7,017 nucleotides of DNA from an uncultured Lachnospiraceae bacterium (GTDB lineage: Bacteria > Bacillota > Clostridia > Lachnospirales > Lachnospiraceae), in contig CALGGL010000081.1 of the NCBI GenBank assembly GCA_937915975.1, positions 1 to 7,017 of the forward strand, given 5' to 3'. The notes beneath the pieces are model-generated. The model was not told the origin of the DNA, did not search any database, and saw nothing but the letters and a program-made list of their open reading frames with translations. Positions 6,010 to 7,017 of the stretch are shown piece by piece. Each line of letters starts with the position of its first letter. Within the stretch, counting starts at the first letter, position 1. A program made the position numbers and the translations under genes.

Positions 6010-6849
6010 CTATTTTGCGTAGTTAAAGAAACCTTCGCCGGTCTTTCTGCCGAGCTTTCCGTCTGCAACCATCTTCTTAAGAAGCGGCTGTGGAGCATAC
6101 TTCTCATCCTTAGTTTCAGTATAAAGAACCTCCATAATTGCAAGGCAGATATCAAGTCCGATAAGATCTCCAAGATGAAGAGGTCCCATTGGATGTGATG
6201 CACCAAGCTGCATAGCGATATCAATATCCTCAGCTGAAGCAGTACCTGCATCAAGAACACCGATTGCTTCATTTATCATTGGTATTAAGATTCTGTTTAC
6301 TACAAATCCCGGAGCTTCCTTAACCTCTACAGGAGTTTTTCCGATTTCAACTGCTATAGCCTTAATCTTATCAACCATATCCTGTGGAGTATTCTCAGCC
6401 TTGATAACCTCAACAAGCTTCATTCTGTCAGCCGGATTGAAGAAATGCATACCGATAAGCGGTCTGTCTAAGCCCTCACCAATCTTAGTGATAGAAAGTG
6501 ATGAAGTATTTGAAGCAAATATGCAATCCTTGCTTACCATAGCTGAAAGCTCTTTGAATATATTTTGTTTAATCTCAAGCTTCTCAAGCGCAACCTCGAT
6601 TATAAGATCACAATCAGCACAGATATTGTTAAGACCTGTTGTAATCTTGCTCATAATCTCTGCACCCTTATCTGCTGTAATCTTCTCTTTACCAACGAGG
6701 AAATCTATATTCTTCTGAATCTTAGCCTTTCCACCCTCTGCGTATTCTTCCTTAATGTCACAAAGTCTAACCTCATAACCGTCAGTCATTGCGAAAGCCT
6801 GTGCAATACCTGAACCCATAGTTCCGGCACCAATAACTCCTACTATCAT
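6010..6849 (-). CDS. hbd: 3-hydroxybutyryl-CoA dehydrogenase
   Basis: Interconverts acetoacetyl-CoA and (S)-3-hydroxybutyryl-CoA with NAD(H) as cofactor. It has 279 residues, close to the usual 280 or so. The N-terminal Rossmann domain shows GAGTMG (7-12), with D31 at the end of the second strand favouring NAD over NADP. The active-site set is S117 in SNTSSLSI, H135 in MHFFNPA, E147 in KLVEVI (12 residues after the His, as in the known His-Glu pair) and N185 in PGFVVNR. The C-terminal dimerisation domain has HPMGPLHLGDLIGLD (219-233) and ends GRKTGEGFFNY. ATG 6849 follows a perfect AGGAGG (6857-6862) at 7 bases. It lies 89 bp after crt, with a hairpin in the gap, and 42 bp before bcd. The motif reads NPADRMKLVEV where Clostridium has NPAPVMKLVEV, a mild variation next to the catalytic loop. 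Confidence 0.97.
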   Translation of the reverse strand: MIVGVIGAGTMGSGIAQAFAMTDGYEVRLCDIKEEYAEGGKAKIQKNIDFLVGKEKITADKGAEIMSKITTGLNNICADCDLIIEVALEKLEIKQNIFKELSAMVSKDCIFASNTSSLSITKIGEGLDRPLIGMHFFNPADRMKLVEVIKAENTPQDMVDKIKAIAVEIGKTPVEVKEAPGFVVNRILIPMINEAIGVLDAGTASAEDIDIAMQLGASHPMGPLHLGDLIGLDICLAIMEVLYTETKDEKYAPQPLLKKMVADGKLGRKTGEGFFNYAK

Positions 6850-6894
6850 TTTTCTTCCTCCTAATAATTTTTTATAACCATAAGCTAAACTTAC

Positions 6895-6926
6895 ATTAGG
6901 AAAGAAGCAATCGCCCCTTTCCTAAT
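6895..6926 (-). other. Intra-operon hairpin between crt and hbd
   Basis: A perfect 10-bp inverted repeat, ATTAGGAAAG (6917-6926 read on the minus strand) and CTTTCCTAAT (6895-6904), closes a 12-nt loop whose outer G-U and G-C pairs can extend the stem. It starts 12 nt after the crt stop and is not followed by a T run, so termination is unlikely to be strong. It could instead protect the crt mRNA 3' end or mark a processing site that sets crt against hbd-bcd-etf levels. The function is inferred; the palindrome is exact. Confidence 0.7.
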
Positions 6927-6938
6927 TAATTTCAATAT

Positions 6939-7017
6939 TTACTTGTTTTGGAAAGGAACAACCTTAAGTTTCTTTTCCTTGTCCTTCTCTAAGAAATTAC
7001 CCATACCTGCCTTCTGG
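6939..7017 (-). CDS. crt: Crotonase (3-hydroxybutyryl-CoA dehydratase), C-terminal end only
   Basis: Only the last 25 codons and the TAA stop (6939-6941) are present. The tail reads QKAGMGNFLEKDKEKKLKVV and ends PFQNK. It aligns by eye with the crotonase C-terminus, where DQKxxMxxFxEKR precedes a short basic tail; the one preceding base (C) allows the expected Asp codon. Crotonase dehydrates 3-hydroxybutyryl-CoA to crotonyl-CoA, the step between Hbd and Bcd, and crt directly upstream of hbd is a common order in Lachnospiraceae butyrate operons. The catalytic part lies outside the window, so the name rests on this short tail plus context. Confidence 0.8.
   Translation of the reverse strand, partial: QKAGMGNFLEKDKEKKLKVVPFQNK

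Overview
The window looks like chromosomal DNA of a butyrate-producing, low-GC Firmicute, most likely a Lachnospiraceae relative (Roseburia, Eubacterium, Butyrivibrio or Lachnospira type). The evidence is a complete hbd-bcd-etfB-etfA block preceded by the tail of a crotonase gene, strong AGGAGG-type ribosome binding sites, and AT-rich intergenic DNA with consensus-like sigma-A promoters. The genus is inferred, not proven.

Left part (1-2518). A minus-strand gene runs off the left edge. It encodes a YunG-like domain joined to the start of a NUDIX hydrolase domain. It diverges from two plus-strand genes (773-1579 and 1649-2518) for membrane-anchored proteins of unknown function whose bulk should lie outside the membrane. 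The 230-bp divergent region holds one good promoter for each direction and a pair of near-identical 14-bp direct repeats that may be an operator. A weak hairpin with a T run separates the two membrane-protein genes. These genes are visibly more AT-rich than those on the right.

Middle (2519-2923). A short AT-rich stretch is followed by a roughly 320-bp imperfect palindrome with arms of about 150 bp around a 20-nt loop. Its edge lies 4 bp from the etfA stop codon. TA dinucleotides border it and small hairpins sit near both ends. It is best described as a non-coding inverted-repeat (MITE-like) element, and it probably also separates the two convergent transcription units.

Right part (2924-7017, minus strand). 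This is the central butyrate operon, transcribed crt (tail only) - hbd - bcd - etfB - etfA. Crt and Hbd interconvert 3-hydroxybutyryl-CoA with crotonyl-CoA and acetoacetyl-CoA. Bcd with EtfB/EtfA reduces crotonyl-CoA to butyryl-CoA, in such anaerobes usually by flavin-based electron bifurcation from NADH to ferredoxin. Gaps of 89, 42, 26 and 24 bp and a clear Shine-Dalgarno before each gene fit one transcript. The crt-hbd gap holds a perfect 10-bp-stem hairpin. The operon promoter and any thiolase gene lie beyond the right edge.

No tRNA, rRNA, CRISPR array or transposase gene was seen. The most unusual signals are the large palindrome and its apparently covarying subterminal hairpins, the YunG-NUDIX fusion, the uncharacterised membrane-protein pair and the intra-operon hairpin.
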